From VRUE01 sp963702705 (GTDB taxonomy: Bacteria; Actinomycetota; Thermoleophilia; Solirubrobacterales; 70-9), in assembly GCA_963702705.1 (NCBI GenBank), contig CAVPDR010000007.1, positions 186,001-250,000 on the forward strand: 64,000 bases of DNA, given 5' to 3'. A model generated the notes under the pieces. That model saw only the letters and a program-made list of their open reading frames with translations, searched no databases and had not been told where the DNA came from. The translations under genes and the position numbers were made by a program. The stretch's first letter is position 1. Every line of letters begins with the position of its first letter. Positions 55,596 through 64,000 of the stretch are shown piece after piece.

Positions 55596-57250
55596 CCTGA
55601 CCCGATAGTTTGCCGACGCGCCCGCGCCTCGCGCGGATCGGGTATCGGCACAGCCGCCAGCAGGGCCTTGGTGTAGGCGTCCTGGGGCCGCTCGCAGACC
55701 GCATCGGCCGGCCCCTGCTCGACGATCTTGCCGTCGTGCATCACCGCGATCCGGTCGGAGACGTGGCGGACGACGCCGATGTCGTGGGCGACGAAGACGT
55801 AGGTGAGGCCGAAGTCGGCCTGCAACTCGGAGAGCAGGTCGAGGATCTGGGCCCGGATCGAGACGTCGAGGGCGGAGACCGGCTCGTCGGCGACGATCAG
55901 CTTCGGCCGCAACGCCAGCGCCCGGGCGATGCCGATCCGCTGCCGCTGGCCGCCGGAGAACTCGTGCGGGAAGCGGTCGTAGTGCTCGGCGGAGAGCCCG
56001 ACCCGGTCGAGCAGCTCCTGGACTTCGCGCCGCAGCTCCGCGCCGCTTGCCTCGCCCTGCACGCGCAGCGGCTCGCCGACGATCTGGCCGACCCGCTTGC
56101 GCGGGTTGAGCGAGGCGTAGGGGTCCTGGAAGACCATCTGCATCTGCCGTCGCAGCGGCCGCATCTGACGCCGCGAGAGCCCGGCGATCTCGCGGCCCTC
56201 GAAGCGGACCGAGCCCGCGCTCGGCGCCAGCAGCTGCAAAATCGTGCGCGAGAGCGTCGACTTGCCGCTGCCCGACTCGCCGACGAGGCCGAGCGTTTCC
56301 CCCTGGCGCACGCTGAGGCTGACGCCGTCCACCGCCCGCACCCGGTCGACCTCGCGGTCGAAGAAGAGCCCGCGCTTGACCGGGAAGTGCTTGACCAGGT
56401 CGGTGACCTCGAGCAGCGGCTCGCCCTCGCGACCGGGCCGAAGCGGCGGCGCCGCGTCGAGCCGGACGACTGCGTCGAGCAGCTTGCGCGTGTAGGGGTC
56501 GACCGGCGAGTAGAAGATCTGGTCGAGCTCGCCGCGCTCGACGATGACGCCCTCGTGCATGACCAGCACCCGGTCCGCCACCTCGGCGACGACGCCGAGG
56601 TCGTGGGTGATCAGGATCGTCGCCAGGCCGCGTTCGCGGTTGAGCCGCTCGAGCAGGGCGAGGATCTGCGCCTGCACGGTGACGTCGAGCGCCGTCGTCG
56701 GCTCGTCGGCGATCAGCACTTCCGGCTCCAGCGCGAGCGCCATCGCGATCATCGCCCGCTGGCGCATGCCGCCGGAGAATTCGTGCGGGTAGGCGTCGAC
56801 CCGCTGGGCGGCGCTGGCGATGCCGACCGAGTCGAGCAGCTCGATCGCGCGCTCGCGGGCCTCGGCCTTGCTCGTCTCGCCGTCGTGGGCGCGGATCGCC
56901 TCGGCGATCTGCCAGCCGATCCTGTAGACAGGGTTGAAGGAGGTCATCGGGTCCTGGAAGACCATGCCGATCCGCGCCCCGCGCACCGCCCGCAGCTCGC
57001 GGTCGCCGGCGCTGATCAGCTCCTGCTCGCCGAGCCGGGCGGAGCCGGAGATCTCGGCGTTGGGCGAGCGGGTCAGCCCGAGGATCGTCTGCGCGGTGAC
57101 GCTCTTGCCCGAGCCGGACTCGCCGACGATCGCCAGCACCTCGCCGGGCACGAGCTCGAAGGAGACGCCGTCGACGGCCTGCACGCGGCCGCCCTGCGTG
57201 TTGAAGGAGACCCGCAGGTCCTCGACCGTGAGCAGCGCCGCCGCGCTCAT
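55592..57250 (-). CDS. Peptide ABC transporter ATPase, DppD-DppF fusion
   Basis: The protein is 552 aa from ATG 57250 with two complete ATPase modules. Module 1 has Walker A VGESGSGKS, signature EFSGGMRQR and Walker B LIADEPTTALDV. Module 2 has Walker A VGESGSGKST, signature EFSGGQRQR, Walker B LIVADEPVSALDV and H-loop VAHDIG. Together they power the two permeases encoded just upstream (4-nt overlap with the DppB-like gene). The fusion fixes a heterodimeric ATPase in one chain, as in some Opp systems (YejF/GsiA type). Confidence 0.93.
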   Translation of the reverse strand: MSAAALLTVEDLRVSFNTQGGRVQAVDGVSFELVPGEVLAIVGESGSGKSVTAQTILGLTRSPNAEISGSARLGEQELISAGDRELRAVRGARIGMVFQDPMTSFNPVYRIGWQIAEAIRAHDGETSKAEARERAIELLDSVGIASAAQRVDAYPHEFSGGMRQRAMIAMALALEPEVLIADEPTTALDVTVQAQILALLERLNRERGLATILITHDLGVVAEVADRVLVMHEGVIVERGELDQIFYSPVDPYTRKLLDAVVRLDAAPPLRPGREGEPLLEVTDLVKHFPVKRGLFFDREVDRVRAVDGVSLSVRQGETLGLVGESGSGKSTLSRTILQLLAPSAGSVRFEGREIAGLSRRQMRPLRRQMQMVFQDPYASLNPRKRVGQIVGEPLRVQGEASGAELRREVQELLDRVGLSAEHYDRFPHEFSGGQRQRIGIARALALRPKLIVADEPVSALDVSIRAQILDLLSELQADFGLTYVFVAHDIGVVRHVSDRIAVMHDGKIVEQGPADAVCERPQDAYTKALLAAVPIPDPREARARRQTIGSG

Positions 57251-58203
57251 TGAGCCTCCGTCCCGAGGCGGATCCGTGGGTCGAGCCAGGCGTAGGCGAT
57301 GTCGACCAGGGCGTTGAAGAGGACGACGAAGAAGGCACCGAAGAGGACGATCGCCATCACCGGCGGAAGATCGAGGTTTTTCAGCGATTCGAAGGCGTAG
57401 AGGCCGATGCCGTCGATGCTGAAGATGCCTTCGACCAGGATCGCGCCGCCGAGCAGGGCGCCGAAGTCGAGGCCGAAGAGGGTGACGATCGGGATCAGCG
57501 AGTTGCGCATCACGTGGCGGCTCATCACCCGGCGCTCGCTCAGCCCCTTGGCGCGGGCGGTTCGCACGTAGTCCTCGTTCATCACGTCGAGCATGTTCGA
57601 GCGCAGCACGCGGCTGTAGAAGCCGACGTAGACGATCGCCAGCGTGATCCAGGGCAGGATCAGGTGTTCGGCCCATTCGAGCGGACTGGTGGTGAATTCG
57701 ACGTACCCTCCGGAGGGGAAGATTTCGGTCTTGTAGGTGAGGTAAATGAGGAAGACGGCGGCGAGGCCGAAGACGGGTATCGAGATTCCCGCCACCGCGA
57801 TCACGGTCAGCGCCCGGTCGAGCAGGCTGCCGGCGCGAACCGCCGAGAGGTAGCCGAAGAGGATGCCGAAGAACATCCAGATCACGGCGGCGCCGATGCA
57901 GAGCGAGAAGGTCGCTGGGATTCCTTCGACGATCCGTTCGTCGACGTTTTCCTGCCCGAAGTAGGAGATCAGGTCGCCGCTGAAGATCTTCTTCATCATC
58001 GTCAGGTACTGCTGGGGCAGGGAGTCGTTGAAGCCCCATTCCTCGTTGATGCTGGCTATCAGGTTCGGCGTCGCCGCCTTGCCTGCGATCCGATGCGCGG
58101 GATCGGAGCTGGGGATCACGTTGAAGATGAGGAAGGTCAGCACAGAGACCGCAAAGAGGACCGCGACCATCCCAACCAAGCGACGGAGGGTGAAGCGAGC
58201 CAC
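57247..58203 (-). CDS. Peptide ABC transporter permease, DppB type
   Basis: The protein is 318 aa from GTG 58203. The first helix is LVGMVAVLFAVSVLTFLIFNVIPSSDPA (in parts), typical of DppB/OppB. The large outside loop runs to ~95. The coupling loop DYVRTARAKGLSERRVMSRHVMRNSLIPI (in parts) contains the EAA-type motif. Six helices are predicted. The gene is directly adjacent to the DppC-like gene, and its stop overlaps the ATPase start. Confidence 0.93.
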   Translation of the reverse strand: MARFTLRRLVGMVAVLFAVSVLTFLIFNVIPSSDPAHRIAGKAATPNLIASINEEWGFNDSLPQQYLTMMKKIFSGDLISYFGQENVDERIVEGIPATFSLCIGAAVIWMFFGILFGYLSAVRAGSLLDRALTVIAVAGISIPVFGLAAVFLIYLTYKTEIFPSGGYVEFTTSPLEWAEHLILPWITLAIVYVGFYSRVLRSNMLDVMNEDYVRTARAKGLSERRVMSRHVMRNSLIPIVTLFGLDFGALLGGAILVEGIFSIDGIGLYAFESLKNLDLPPVMAIVLFGAFFVVLFNALVDIAYAWLDPRIRLGTEAQ

Positions 58204-59250
58204 CTAGACCGCCGTTCCCTCCGGCTCCGACATGCCCGCGTGTGCGGCGAGTCGCAGCTTCGAGTTCGGGTCGAGCGCGTCGCGCAGTCCGTCGCCGAAA
58301 ACATTGACCGAGAGCACTGTGAGCAGGATCATCGTGCTCGGGACGACGGTCAGCAGCGGGGCGCTGGTGAGCAGGTCGAAGCCACCCGCGATCATCGTCC
58401 CCCAGGAGGTGTTGGGAGCCTGCACGCCAACGCCGAGGAACGAGAGTGCCGCCTCGAGCAGCATGTTGTTGGCGATCGTAAGGGTGAAGAGAACGATGAT
58501 CGTGGAGGAGAGGTTGGGCAGCAACTCGCCGAACATCACTCGCAGTGGCCCCGAGCCCTGGGCCACAGACGCCTCGACGAACTCTTTTTCGCGCAGGGAG
58601 AGCACCTGCCCCCGCAGCGGTCGGGCGACATAGGGAACCGAGACCCCCATGATGATCAGGATCGGGATCCAGATCGAGCCGCCGGACAGGTGAAGCGGGC
58701 CGATGTTGAGGCCACCGGTCGCAAGCGAGACCCCCAGCGCAATCGCCAGCAGCATCACCGGGAAAGCCCAGATCACATCCATCGCTCGCGAGATCACCGT
58801 GTCGGTCCAGCCGCGGTAGTAGCCCGCCAGCAGGGCTAGAACCGTGGCCAGCAGGGTGGTCAGCAGGGCCGAGACGATGCCGATGAAGAGGGAGACGCGT
58901 CCGCCGTACATCAGGCGCACCATCTCGTCGCGACCAAGGCGGCCGTCGGCCCCGAGGAAGAATTCTCCACCGGCTTCGAACCACTGCGGGCCGATCGGCT
59001 TGCCTTCCCGGTTGACGACTTCGCGCTTTTCGCCGTCGACTTCGATCTTCTTCAGTGTGTGCGTTTTGTTCGGGCCGGTGTGGGCGACGTTGTCCGCCCA
59101 GAGGGGGGCGGCGAGGACGAAGGCGACGATCAGCAGGAAGAGGCCGAGGAAGGCCAGCGCCGCCCGGTTGCGGCGCAGGCGACGCCAGGCGAGGCGCCAG
59201 GGATTGCCGGACATCCCCGGCGCAACCTCGACGTTGGCCTCAACGGTCAC
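58204..59250 (-). CDS. Peptide ABC transporter permease, DppC type
   Basis: The protein is 348 aa from GTG 59250. The N-terminal helix AALAFLGLFLLIVAFVLAAPLW is followed by an insert of about 60 residues (TLKKIEVDGEKREVVNREG...) outside, then FFLGADGRLGRDEMVRLMYGGRVSLFIG (in parts), the DppC/OppC signature. The coupling motif is EKEFVEASVAQGSGPLRVMFGELLPN (in parts). It works with the DppB-like partner. The substrate-binding protein gene lies 28 bp upstream. Confidence 0.93.
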   Translation of the reverse strand: MTVEANVEVAPGMSGNPWRLAWRRLRRNRAALAFLGLFLLIVAFVLAAPLWADNVAHTGPNKTHTLKKIEVDGEKREVVNREGKPIGPQWFEAGGEFFLGADGRLGRDEMVRLMYGGRVSLFIGIVSALLTTLLATVLALLAGYYRGWTDTVISRAMDVIWAFPVMLLAIALGVSLATGGLNIGPLHLSGGSIWIPILIIMGVSVPYVARPLRGQVLSLREKEFVEASVAQGSGPLRVMFGELLPNLSSTIIVLFTLTIANNMLLEAALSFLGVGVQAPNTSWGTMIAGGFDLLTSAPLLTVVPSTMILLTVLSVNVFGDGLRDALDPNSKLRLAAHAGMSEPEGTAV

Positions 59251-59278
59251 CCGGCTAGTGTGAAGCAGCGCTTGGCGG

Positions 59279-60907
59279 CTACTTGAACTGGAAGCTGGTC
59301 AGATCCTGGCCGAAGGTCGGATTGAAGATGACCTTGCCCAGATCGATTTCTTCGCTGACGAAGGTCGAGACGGTGTTCGTGCCATAGGGGGCCAGGGGCG
59401 CCTGTTCCATGAATTCTTTGTCCAGCTCCGCGTATTCGGCTTCCTGCTGGGGCCCGAGCGGTTCTTCCGCGAGCTTGGCGATTTTCGCGTTCAGCTTCGG
59501 GTCGTCCATGCGGGAGAGGTTGGTGTTGTAGGTCGGGGCGATGCTTTCGCCGGAGAGCATCGGCTGGAAGAAGTCATTCGGATTCGGATAGTCCTCGTAG
59601 AAGGCGAGCCAGCCCGTGTCCAGGTCCGGGGTCGTTTCGTTGCCGATGATCGCGTAGTAGTTGTCGGCGTTGATCGTCTTGAGCTTCGCGTTGAAGCCGA
59701 GTTCGTTGAGCACCCCTTCGTAGTATTCGCCCGCTTCGTTGTTGGGGCTTTCATTGTCGGTCCAGACGGTGATGTCGCGGTCCGCCGGATTTGCATCGGC
59801 GATCAGCTTCTTCGCCTTGGCCATGTTGTGCGGGTAGAGCGTGAACGGCTTGTGGCCCGGCATGCCTTCGGGCAGGATCTGCTGCGTCGCGGCGAGCGAG
59901 CCCGCGTAAATCCGTTCCAGTGCTTCCGGGTTGATCGCGTAGTTGACCGCCTGGCGGACCTTGACATCGTCGAAGGGCGCCTTTTCCGTGTTCATCCAGA
60001 AGAGGTAGAGGTTGATCGGGTTCTCTATCCGGAACTGGGTTCCCTCGTATTTGTCCTTGACTTTGTTGTAGAGATCGGCGGAGATCGGTGTCTGCATCCA
60101 GTTGGTCTTGGCCCGTTCGATTTCGTTGACCTGGGTCGAGTCGTTGCGGACGACCTTGATGTCGATCCGGTCTACGTGGCCGGCGGGCACCTCGGGGATC
60201 TTCGGCCCGTTGGCCTTGGCCCAGTAGGGATTGCGCGCATAGGACCAGCCACGGCCCGGTTCGGACTTGGTGATCACGTATGGGCCGGTCGCCGGCGGCG
60301 GATCGGCGGTGAGGTTCTTGGCGGGGGTTCCGGATGGGAGAACCGCCGCGAAGAGCATGCCCAACTCATTGGAAAAGGTGCCCCGCGGCGAGGCCAGGTC
60401 GATCACGATCTTGCCGGTCTTGTCGTTGGTCTTGATGCCAGGGATGCCGCCGGTCTTGGTCTTGGCGAACTTTTCGGCACCGACGATGCCTTCGTAGAAG
60501 CCCGAGCCAGGCGAGGAGATCTTGAAGAGGCGTTCGATCGTGCTCTTGAAGTCCGATGCCTTGACCGGCGTCCCGTCGGAATACTTGAGACCCTTGCGCA
60601 GCGTCAGTTCGTAGGTCTTGCCGCCATTCGTGATCTTGGGCAGGCTCTCGGCGAGGGCAGGAACAACCTTGCTTCCGGCCGCCCCGTTGGAATGGGCGTA
60701 GGTGAGCAGCGGCAGGTAGGTGTCGTACATCGCTGTCCAGCCTTCTACTTCGTAAGAAAGCGCGGGATCGAGGTAGCTGGGGAAGGACGCGTAGGTGCCG
60801 GTCAGCGTGCCGCCTTCTTTGCCGCCCGAGCTACCGCAGGCGGATAGTCCGAAGGCCGTCCCCGCGGAGAGTCCCAGCATCAGCAGAACCAGACCAAGCT
60901 TTCTCAA
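59279..60907 (-). CDS. Peptide-binding lipoprotein of an ABC transporter (SBP family 5)
   Basis: The protein is 542 aa from TTG 60907, with GGAGGTCG 8 nt upstream. The signal peptide with lipobox LSAC anchors it outside the membrane. The family 5 fold is shown by LTLRKGLKYSDGTPVKASDFKSTIERLFKI (in parts), FDDVKVRQAVNYAINPEALERIY (in parts) and GWLAFYEDYPNPNDFFQPML. It captures oligopeptides or related solutes for the downstream permeases. The gene follows the MFS gene by 16 bp in the same direction. Confidence 0.93.
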   Translation of the reverse strand: MRKLGLVLLMLGLSAGTAFGLSACGSSGGKEGGTLTGTYASFPSYLDPALSYEVEGWTAMYDTYLPLLTYAHSNGAAGSKVVPALAESLPKITNGGKTYELTLRKGLKYSDGTPVKASDFKSTIERLFKISSPGSGFYEGIVGAEKFAKTKTGGIPGIKTNDKTGKIVIDLASPRGTFSNELGMLFAAVLPSGTPAKNLTADPPPATGPYVITKSEPGRGWSYARNPYWAKANGPKIPEVPAGHVDRIDIKVVRNDSTQVNEIERAKTNWMQTPISADLYNKVKDKYEGTQFRIENPINLYLFWMNTEKAPFDDVKVRQAVNYAINPEALERIYAGSLAATQQILPEGMPGHKPFTLYPHNMAKAKKLIADANPADRDITVWTDNESPNNEAGEYYEGVLNELGFNAKLKTINADNYYAIIGNETTPDLDTGWLAFYEDYPNPNDFFQPMLSGESIAPTYNTNLSRMDDPKLNAKIAKLAEEPLGPQQEAEYAELDKEFMEQAPLAPYGTNTVSTFVSEEIDLGKVIFNPTFGQDLTSFQFK

Positions 60908-60923
60908 CTCAACGACCTCCGAG

Positions 60924-62228
60924 TTAGAACGGGCGTGCGGCGGACGGCGCTCCCACTGGAATCAACTCCACCATAATCTCGTCTTCGGCGTCAAGCGCCC
61001 CTGGACCTGTTTTTTCGTCCTTCGCGGGCCATTTCTTGCCCATGATCGGGGCGGCGATGACGACGATCGCGATCACTCCGATTCCGGCGAAGAGAAAGGT
61101 GGCGCGCGGGCTGGCGGCGGCGGTGGCTATCAGCCCGCCGAGGAGATAGCCGACACCGGGCATTGCGGCGCCGATCGACTCGAGCACGCTCATCACCCGC
61201 GCCTGCATCGCCTGCACGGTGAGCTCCTGCACGGCGCTGATCGCGCTGACCCATTGAACGCCGTTGCCGGCACCGCCGACGATTGAGGCAGCGCAGGCGA
61301 GCGCAAGCGTGGGGGCGGCGGCGAGGCCGAGGTAGCCGGCGCCGACTGCCAGGGTGCTGAAGAGCAGCAGGACGGGCAACGGTGCCCGGCGCACGGCGGC
61401 GAAGACGATGCTGCCGAGCACCATCCCCACTCCCCAGCTGGCCAGCAGCAGGCCGTAACCGGAGTCGCCGGCGGCCAGGGTCTGCTTCGAGTAGATCACC
61501 TCGATCGGGATCACCGCGGCGAAGAAGACGAAGGCGGCCCCCTGGGCGGTCAGCAGCCGCCGCAGGGTCGGCTTCTCACGGATGTAGGCGAGGCCGGCGC
61601 GGACCCGGTCGCGCACCCGGCCCGTATCGGGCTCTGCCTGGGGCAGGGGCCCTGCCGTAAGCAGGATCCAGCCGATCGCGTAGAAGGAGGCGGCGTCGAG
61701 CAGCAGGGCGGTCTGCACGCCGAAGCCGGCGACGATCAGCCCGGCGATCCCGGGGCCGAGCGCGGCGCTGCCGGTGAAGGCGACGTTGAGCACAGCGTTG
61801 CCGGCGCGCAGTTCCCCGGCCGGCTCCAGCAGTACCGCCACCACGGCCCGGGTCAGCGCCCGCCCGCTGAGGGCGAGCGCGCCGTCGATCGTCGCCAGCA
61901 CGACGACGCCGGCGAGGAAGAAGCCGTTGCCGGCGAGCAGCGCCAGGGCGCCGAAGGCCGCCGCCTCGCCGCAGTAGATCACCGGCAGGGCGAAGCGCGG
62001 CGGCGGCTGCTCGACCTTGGCGACGAGCAGCGGCGCGATCAGGGCGGGGAGAAAGCGGGTGCCAAGAAAGAGCCCAGCGGTCGCCATGGCGCTGCCGGTG
62101 CGGTCGAAGACGAGCACCGAGAGGGCGACGATCCCCATCCAGTCGCCGAGCTCGTTGACCCCGTAGGTCAGCGCCAGCCGCCTGAACAGCGGCCGTCTGA
62201 GGGGGTCGGTCAGGCGCGGTCTAGGCAT
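60924..62228 (-). CDS. MFS transporter (EmrB/enterobactin-exporter-like MFS group)
   Basis: The protein is about 434 aa from ATG 62228 with 12 predicted helices. It begins RPLFRRLALTYGVNELGDWMGIVALSVLVFDRTGSA (in parts), a start typical of MFS_3/EntS-like exporters. Later RVRDRVRAGLAYIREKPTLRRLL is the central loop of that group. The substrate is unknown. It heads a possible operon with the peptide transporter genes. Twin direct repeats lie 27 bp upstream. Confidence 0.87.
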   Translation of the reverse strand: MPRPRLTDPLRRPLFRRLALTYGVNELGDWMGIVALSVLVFDRTGSAMATAGLFLGTRFLPALIAPLLVAKVEQPPPRFALPVIYCGEAAAFGALALLAGNGFFLAGVVVLATIDGALALSGRALTRAVVAVLLEPAGELRAGNAVLNVAFTGSAALGPGIAGLIVAGFGVQTALLLDAASFYAIGWILLTAGPLPQAEPDTGRVRDRVRAGLAYIREKPTLRRLLTAQGAAFVFFAAVIPIEVIYSKQTLAAGDSGYGLLLASWGVGMVLGSIVFAAVRRAPLPVLLLFSTLAVGAGYLGLAAAPTLALACAASIVGGAGNGVQWVSAISAVQELTVQAMQARVMSVLESIGAAMPGVGYLLGGLIATAAASPRATFLFAGIGVIAIVVIAAPIMGKKWPAKDEKTGPGALDAEDEIMVELIPVGAPSAARPF

Positions 62229-62254
62229 GGCTGGACGCACGAACTACTGCATTT

Positions 62255-62309
62255 ATGCACAAGTTTTCCTGCAGATGCACAAGTTTCCGCCAGGTTGTGG
62301 TACAAACTT
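62255..62309. promoter_or_regulatory. Twin direct repeats plus inverted half-site upstream of the MFS gene
   Basis: ATGCACAAGTTT occurs at 62255-62266 and 62275-62286, exactly 20 bp apart, and CAAACTT (62303-62309) repeats the half-site inverted. The two-helical-turn spacing suggests a bound regulator. Confidence 0.55.
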
Positions 62310-62412
62310 GCCAGGCATTAGACGAGTTTCAGATCGCAGTGCGCAATCTGAGGGTTTCAATGACGACGAAGGGATTGAGCATGGGCTTCCATCACTAGAA
62401 CTTTCTAACCGG

Positions 62413-62480
62413 GCGAGAAGGCTTCGCTCGCAGCCAGTCTTTTAAGGGCGTCCCTCTGGGGCGCCCTTTGCTGTTTTCGG
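62413..62480 (+). terminator. Terminator-like hairpins ahead of the HD-GYP gene
   Basis: The hairpin at 62444-62468 has AAGGGCG/CGCCCTT arms, extended by TCCC/GGGG with one U-G pair, a TCT loop and a T-rich tail (TGCTGTTTT). A smaller GCGAG/CTCGC hairpin precedes it. It may end a small RNA starting near 62320 or act as an attenuator. Confidence 0.6.
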
Positions 62481-62698
62481 GGCCAGGGCGGCCCAGCCCT
62501 GCCCGGAGGGGCGGAGAGAAGCTTTGGGCGATGCCTGGCAATGCGGCCAGGATCCTTGCGAGTGCAGGCCTTCCTCAGTACCTTGGACGGCCAAGTTGCG
62601 TTCGGCGCAAGCCAGTCGACAAGAACGCAGGGAAAGGGCTGCGGCTCATGAATTAGGAGCCACGGCCAGTCTCCCCTCGGGCCCCCGCCAAAACCTCC
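62481..62698 (+). other. HD-GYP leader with several hairpins, no gene
   Basis: The 218 nt before the HD-GYP start contain CCTGG-N-CCAGG, CTTGG-ACGG-CCAAG, TTGCG-TTCGG-CGCAA and GGCTC-N8-GAGCC pairs. No reading frame with coding bias is seen. I could not match the conserved bases of known c-di-GMP riboswitches. Confidence 0.4.
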
Positions 62699-64000
62699 AT
62701 GGCTGACCACAAGCGTCCAACTCGTTTCGCAATCGGCGTGATGGTCGCCGGTCTGGCCGCGACTACCGCCGTCGGGGTCTGGGACGCCTCGGAGTCCAAC
62801 TGGGACCCCGCCCTCTTCGGCGTGCTCCTCGCCTTCTCGGTCTTCAGCTACTTCACCGCGGTCTCGACCGAGTCCAAGGTCAAGGTCTCCGGCACCTTCC
62901 TCGCCCTGGTCCTGGCGATGGTCTTTCTCGGCGGCACGCCGGCGGCGCTGATCGGCGTCACCGCGATGTTCGCCGGCTGGCTCGGACGCTGGCGCGACGA
63001 GCCGCACTACCTGCTCAGCAACGAGCTCACCTACGCCGTCTTCCCGCTGCTGGGTGGAATCGCCTTCCACGAAGGGATCAAGGCGCTCGGCATCACCGCG
63101 GACGATCCCTCGTTCTACCTGCTGGTCTTCGCCCTCTTCCAATTCGCCCTGGCGATCAACTTCGTGATGATCGCCGGCTACGGCTGCTACGTCGAGCGGG
63201 TCTCCTTCCGCAGCAAGCTGCACGTGCTGCCGCCGGTGCTGCCGTCCGAGTTCGCCAGCGCGATGCTCGCCGTTGCGGTCGCCTTCATCTACCACGTGAT
63301 CGGGATCGCCGCGATCGCCCTCTTCGGCGTCGTCCTGATCACCTTCCAGTACCTGCTCGGCCAGCTGCTGCTCTCCCAGCAGCGGGGGGACGAGCTGGAG
63401 AAGCGCAGCAAGCAGCTGGCCAGCTTCCAGGTCGGGATGTTGAGCGCGATGCTGCGCACGCTCGACCTGCGCGACCAGATGACCGCGCGGCACAGTGCCG
63501 CGGTCGCGCGCTACTCGCGGGCGATCGCCCAGCGGGCCGGCTTCTCGCGCCAGGAAGAGGAGCTGGTTCATATCGCGGCTCTGCTGCACGACATCGGCAA
63601 GTTCATCCTTCCCGACCGCATCCTCAAGGCAAACGTGCCGCTCACCGACGAGGACTGGATGCTGATCAAGCGCCACCCGCAGCAGGGCGCCCGCGTGGTC
63701 TCTTCGCTCGACGGCTACGGGCCGGTGGCGGAGATCATCCTCGCCCACCACGAGCGGATCGACGGCAATGGCTACCCGCGCGGCCTCGCCGGCGACGACA
63801 TTCCCGAACTGGCGCGGATCATCTCGGTCGCCGACACCTACGACGTGATGACGGCACGCGACTCCTACCGCACGCCGATGTCGAGCTACGACGCGATCGT
63901 CGAGCTGCGCCGCGTAGCGGGCAAACAGCTCGATTCGCGCTTCGTCGAGGTCTTCATCGAGCTGCTCGAGGGCAAGGACGTCTCCTTCGCCCACGGCGAG
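62699..64000 (+). CDS. HD-GYP domain protein with N-terminal membrane sensor, 3' end outside window
   Basis: The open frame from ATG 62699 runs past the window end (434 codons visible). Residues ~8-230 contain around seven or eight hydrophobic helices (RFAIGVMVAGLAATTAVGVW, LFGVLLAFSVFSYFTAV, and so on), a MASE-like sensor. The HD-GYP domain begins about 255, with LLHDIGK near 294-299 and HHERIDGNGYPRGL near 350-363, the complete metal-binding and GYP motifs. Such enzymes hydrolyse cyclic di-GMP. The upstream leader contains several hairpins. Confidence 0.93.
   Translation, partial: MADHKRPTRFAIGVMVAGLAATTAVGVWDASESNWDPALFGVLLAFSVFSYFTAVSTESKVKVSGTFLALVLAMVFLGGTPAALIGVTAMFAGWLGRWRDEPHYLLSNELTYAVFPLLGGIAFHEGIKALGITADDPSFYLLVFALFQFALAINFVMIAGYGCYVERVSFRSKLHVLPPVLPSEFASAMLAVAVAFIYHVIGIAAIALFGVVLITFQYLLGQLLLSQQRGDELEKRSKQLASFQVGMLSAMLRTLDLRDQMTARHSAAVARYSRAIAQRAGFSRQEEELVHIAALLHDIGKFILPDRILKANVPLTDEDWMLIKRHPQQGARVVSSLDGYGPVAEIILAHHERIDGNGYPRGLAGDDIPELARIISVADTYDVMTARDSYRTPMSSYDAIVELRRVAGKQLDSRFVEVFIELLEGKDVSFAHGE

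Noticed and set aside
57251..58984. N-terminal extension of the fused ATPase frame
   Set aside because: It overlaps both permease genes in another frame; homology starts at ATG 57250.
62481..62698. Known c-di-GMP riboswitch (GEMM-I or II) before the HD-GYP gene
   Set aside because: The conserved bases and tetraloop/receptor arrangement of those classes were not recognisable.
62405..63994. Long reverse-strand frame over the right end
   Set aside because: It is antisense to the HD-GYP gene, whose motifs are complete; the reverse translation is low-complexity charged sequence.

Overview
The window is 64 kb of high-GC bacterial chromosome. Gene content and style suggest an actinobacterium, most likely of the Thermoleophilia/Solirubrobacterales type (inference). 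The supporting features are strong G/C third-position bias, many GTG and TTG starts, a B12-dependent class II ribonucleotide reductase, FolE2, an F420-type (Ddn-like) enzyme, an Rv2578c-type radical SAM gene behind an actinobacterial LexA-like box, and no sign of a plasmid, phage or insertion sequence. Most genes are chromosomal housekeeping or metabolic genes, often in 4-nt overlapping pairs.

Layout. 1-8030: start of a nuo operon (nuoB partial, nuoA), small membrane proteins, a lipoprotein cytochrome c, serS with an orphan NarL-type regulator, msrB, a thioesterase, and an MFS/HAD pair. 8185-14460: MacB/LolD-like ABC exporter, CsoR with its operator, an HSL-type esterase and a P450. 14461-14874 is an AT-richer stretch without a gene. 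14875-22782: nrdJ, hemolysin III, an AbrB/PIN toxin-antitoxin pair, a YceI/FMN-reductase pair with divergent MarR, a siroheme enzyme and a sugar epimerase. 22861-31342: an archaeal-type topoisomerase I, tmk-holB, DUF2304/glycosyltransferase, a two-component system and LtrA. 31367-38984 is the most accessory-looking part: Fic protein, a 611-aa polytopic membrane protein with a 51-aa partner opposite a MerR gene, tRNA-Thr, a coiled-coil protein, a ThiF/MccB-like adenylyltransferase facing two overlapping mini-ORFs, a family-5 uracil-DNA glycosylase and an ArsR-like regulator. 39036-49559: ferritin-like lipoprotein, MMPL, pgsA, folE2, the primary sigma factor, Ddn-like protein, tRNA-Tyr joined to an SDR/MerR pair, and three TetR genes. 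49556-54644: a frameshifted dCTP deaminase, GDSL hydrolase, YtoQ, DUF1778/GNAT toxin-antitoxin, and the LexA-box radical SAM gene. 54648-62228 (minus): an MFS gene, a complete Dpp/Opp-type peptide ABC transporter with fused ATPases, and an ATP-dependent DNA ligase. 62699-end: an HD-GYP protein cut by the window edge.

The most unusual structure is a set of long palindromes at gene ends and inside genes. Four (1233-1310, 26434-26500, 50726-50803, 54550-54620) share one architecture: a 25-27 bp stem closed by AC/GT and a loop that begins with G, holds a small hairpin and ends in GAGT. Stem sequences differ between copies with compensating changes. One copy is read through in frame inside holB, one lies in the 3' end of the radical SAM gene, and a second palindrome type forms the C-terminal tail codons of the MMPL gene. 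They look like a dispersed palindromic element family that also serves convergent gene ends. The second candidate for something undescribed is the ThiF-like enzyme with its mini-ORFs and a promoter motif shared with the nearby ArsR-like gene.
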